A DNA stretch of 64,000 nucleotides from CBDCHC01 sp965217075 (lineage in GTDB: Bacteria > Pseudomonadota > Gammaproteobacteria > PS1 > Pseudothioglobaceae). Shown piece after piece: positions 63,643 to 64,000 of this stretch. A program made the translations under genes and the position numbers. The stretch spans positions 62,001-126,000 of the forward strand of contig CBDCHC010000010.1 of assembly GCA_965217075.1 (NCBI GenBank), written 5' to 3'. Below the pieces are notes generated by a model, which worked only from the letters and a program-made list of their open reading frames with translations, was not told where the DNA came from and did not search any database. How positions within the stretch are numbered: position 1 is the stretch's first letter; every line of letters starts with the position of its first letter.

Positions 63643-64000
63643 ATGCCTATTAAAGTTAATCATATAGAGATTAGTGATGATGATATATTTCAAGAAATGC
63701 AATATCAGATGGATGCTTTGAATGTAGAAGAAGTTATTTTTAAGGCAGCACAGGCATTAGTTGTGCAGCAGTTATTACTACAGGCAGCGGGTATTGAAAA
63801 AAATAATACTAATGAAGAAGATAAAATTCATCAGTTATTAGATAATCATGTAGCTGTCCCTATGGCAAATGTAGAGGCTTGCAAGCGTTATTATGTTAAC
63901 AATAAAGATAAATTTTTTGATAAAGAAAAAAATGAAGTACTGCCATTTAAAATGGTAGAAGCGCACATTAAAGAGTATTTACAAAATCAGTCTACAACTT
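63643..64000 (+). CDS. PpiC/NifM-type peptidyl-prolyl isomerase (partial)
   Basis: An open frame begins at ATG 63643, 8 bases after narI, and runs off the window (119 codons seen). The visible part is the helical N-terminal domain (DDDIFQEMQYQMDALNVEE, ALVVQQLLLQAAGIE) and the segment CKRYYVNNKDKFF that leads into the parvulin domain of NifM/PpiC-like proteins. A gene of this type follows narGHJI in pseudomonads and thiotrophic bacteria, probably as a foldase for nitrate reductase. The catalytic domain is outside the window. Confidence 0.75.
   Translation, partial: MPIKVNHIEISDDDIFQEMQYQMDALNVEEVIFKAAQALVVQQLLLQAAGIEKNNTNEEDKIHQLLDNHVAVPMANVEACKRYYVNNKDKFFDKEKNEVLPFKMVEAHIKEYLQNQSTT

Overview
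This window looks like chromosome of a low-GC, gene-dense, chemoautotrophic gammaproteobacterium that can respire nitrate. Evidence for that reading: a phosphoribulokinase (Calvin cycle), a carbonic anhydrase, a complete narK-narK-narGHJI block followed by a PpiC-type foldase, a Gram-negative porin, and protein families of gammaproteobacterial type throughout. The mix of small genome-like compaction (many 1-20 base overlaps, almost no intergenic DNA), strong AT bias and retained biosynthesis (argB, hisIE, ilvD, serB, purC, coaE) is what is known from the SUP05/Thioglobus lineage and its bivalve symbionts. That placement is an inference (I would give it about 0.6), because no 16S or RuBisCO/sulfur gene is in the window.

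Layout. 1-5.6 kb: a partial PyrK-like reductase and argB on the minus strand, 6S RNA next to 5-formyl-THF cyclo-ligase, a secreted nuclease, hisI-hisE-tatABC, RNase P RNA and a cytochrome c5. 5.6-18.8 kb: YhdP-like protein, tldD, alaC, mnmG-rsmG, an AsmA-like protein, tRNA-Met, coaE, rpsP-rimM, carbonic anhydrase, porin, xerD, rplS. 18.9-27.6 kb: one tightly packed co-directional run gltD - unknown TPR-like gene - B-type succinate dehydrogenase (C-A-B) - malic enzyme - cca - dnaA. 27.6-37.9 kb: a DnaA-box inverted repeat and a second palindrome, then dnaN-recF and gyrB-prk-cdsA-dxr-M23 peptidase-purC-DUF2797. 37.9-48.5 kb: a short ArgA-like acetyltransferase, ilvD, an NtrY-like kinase with an NtrX-like regulator lacking its AAA+ domain, trkA-trkH, midA, folM-like, serB, tRNA-Leu, DUF2892. 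48.5-52.4 kb: glmS-pgi-galU (amino sugar and UDP-glucose supply). 52.4-64 kb: the nitrate respiration locus.

The most interesting part is the nitrate locus. A 500-residue regulator joins an N-terminal nitrate/nitrite-sensing (NIT) domain to a CRP/FNR-type effector and DNA-binding half, with a four-cysteine tail. It is divergent from narK1-narK2-narGHJI, and a perfect GTGAT-N4-ATCAC palindrome lies between them. The recognition helix carries R-E-x-x-S-R, a hybrid of the CRP and FNR readout residues that fits this palindrome. I propose a one-component nitrate switch for the operon.

Three otherwise intact core genes (mnmG, dnaA, glmS) are each broken by one base in a poly(A) tract. In all three, correcting one A restores a protein of normal family length. 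They are either assembly errors or genes that depend on slippage.
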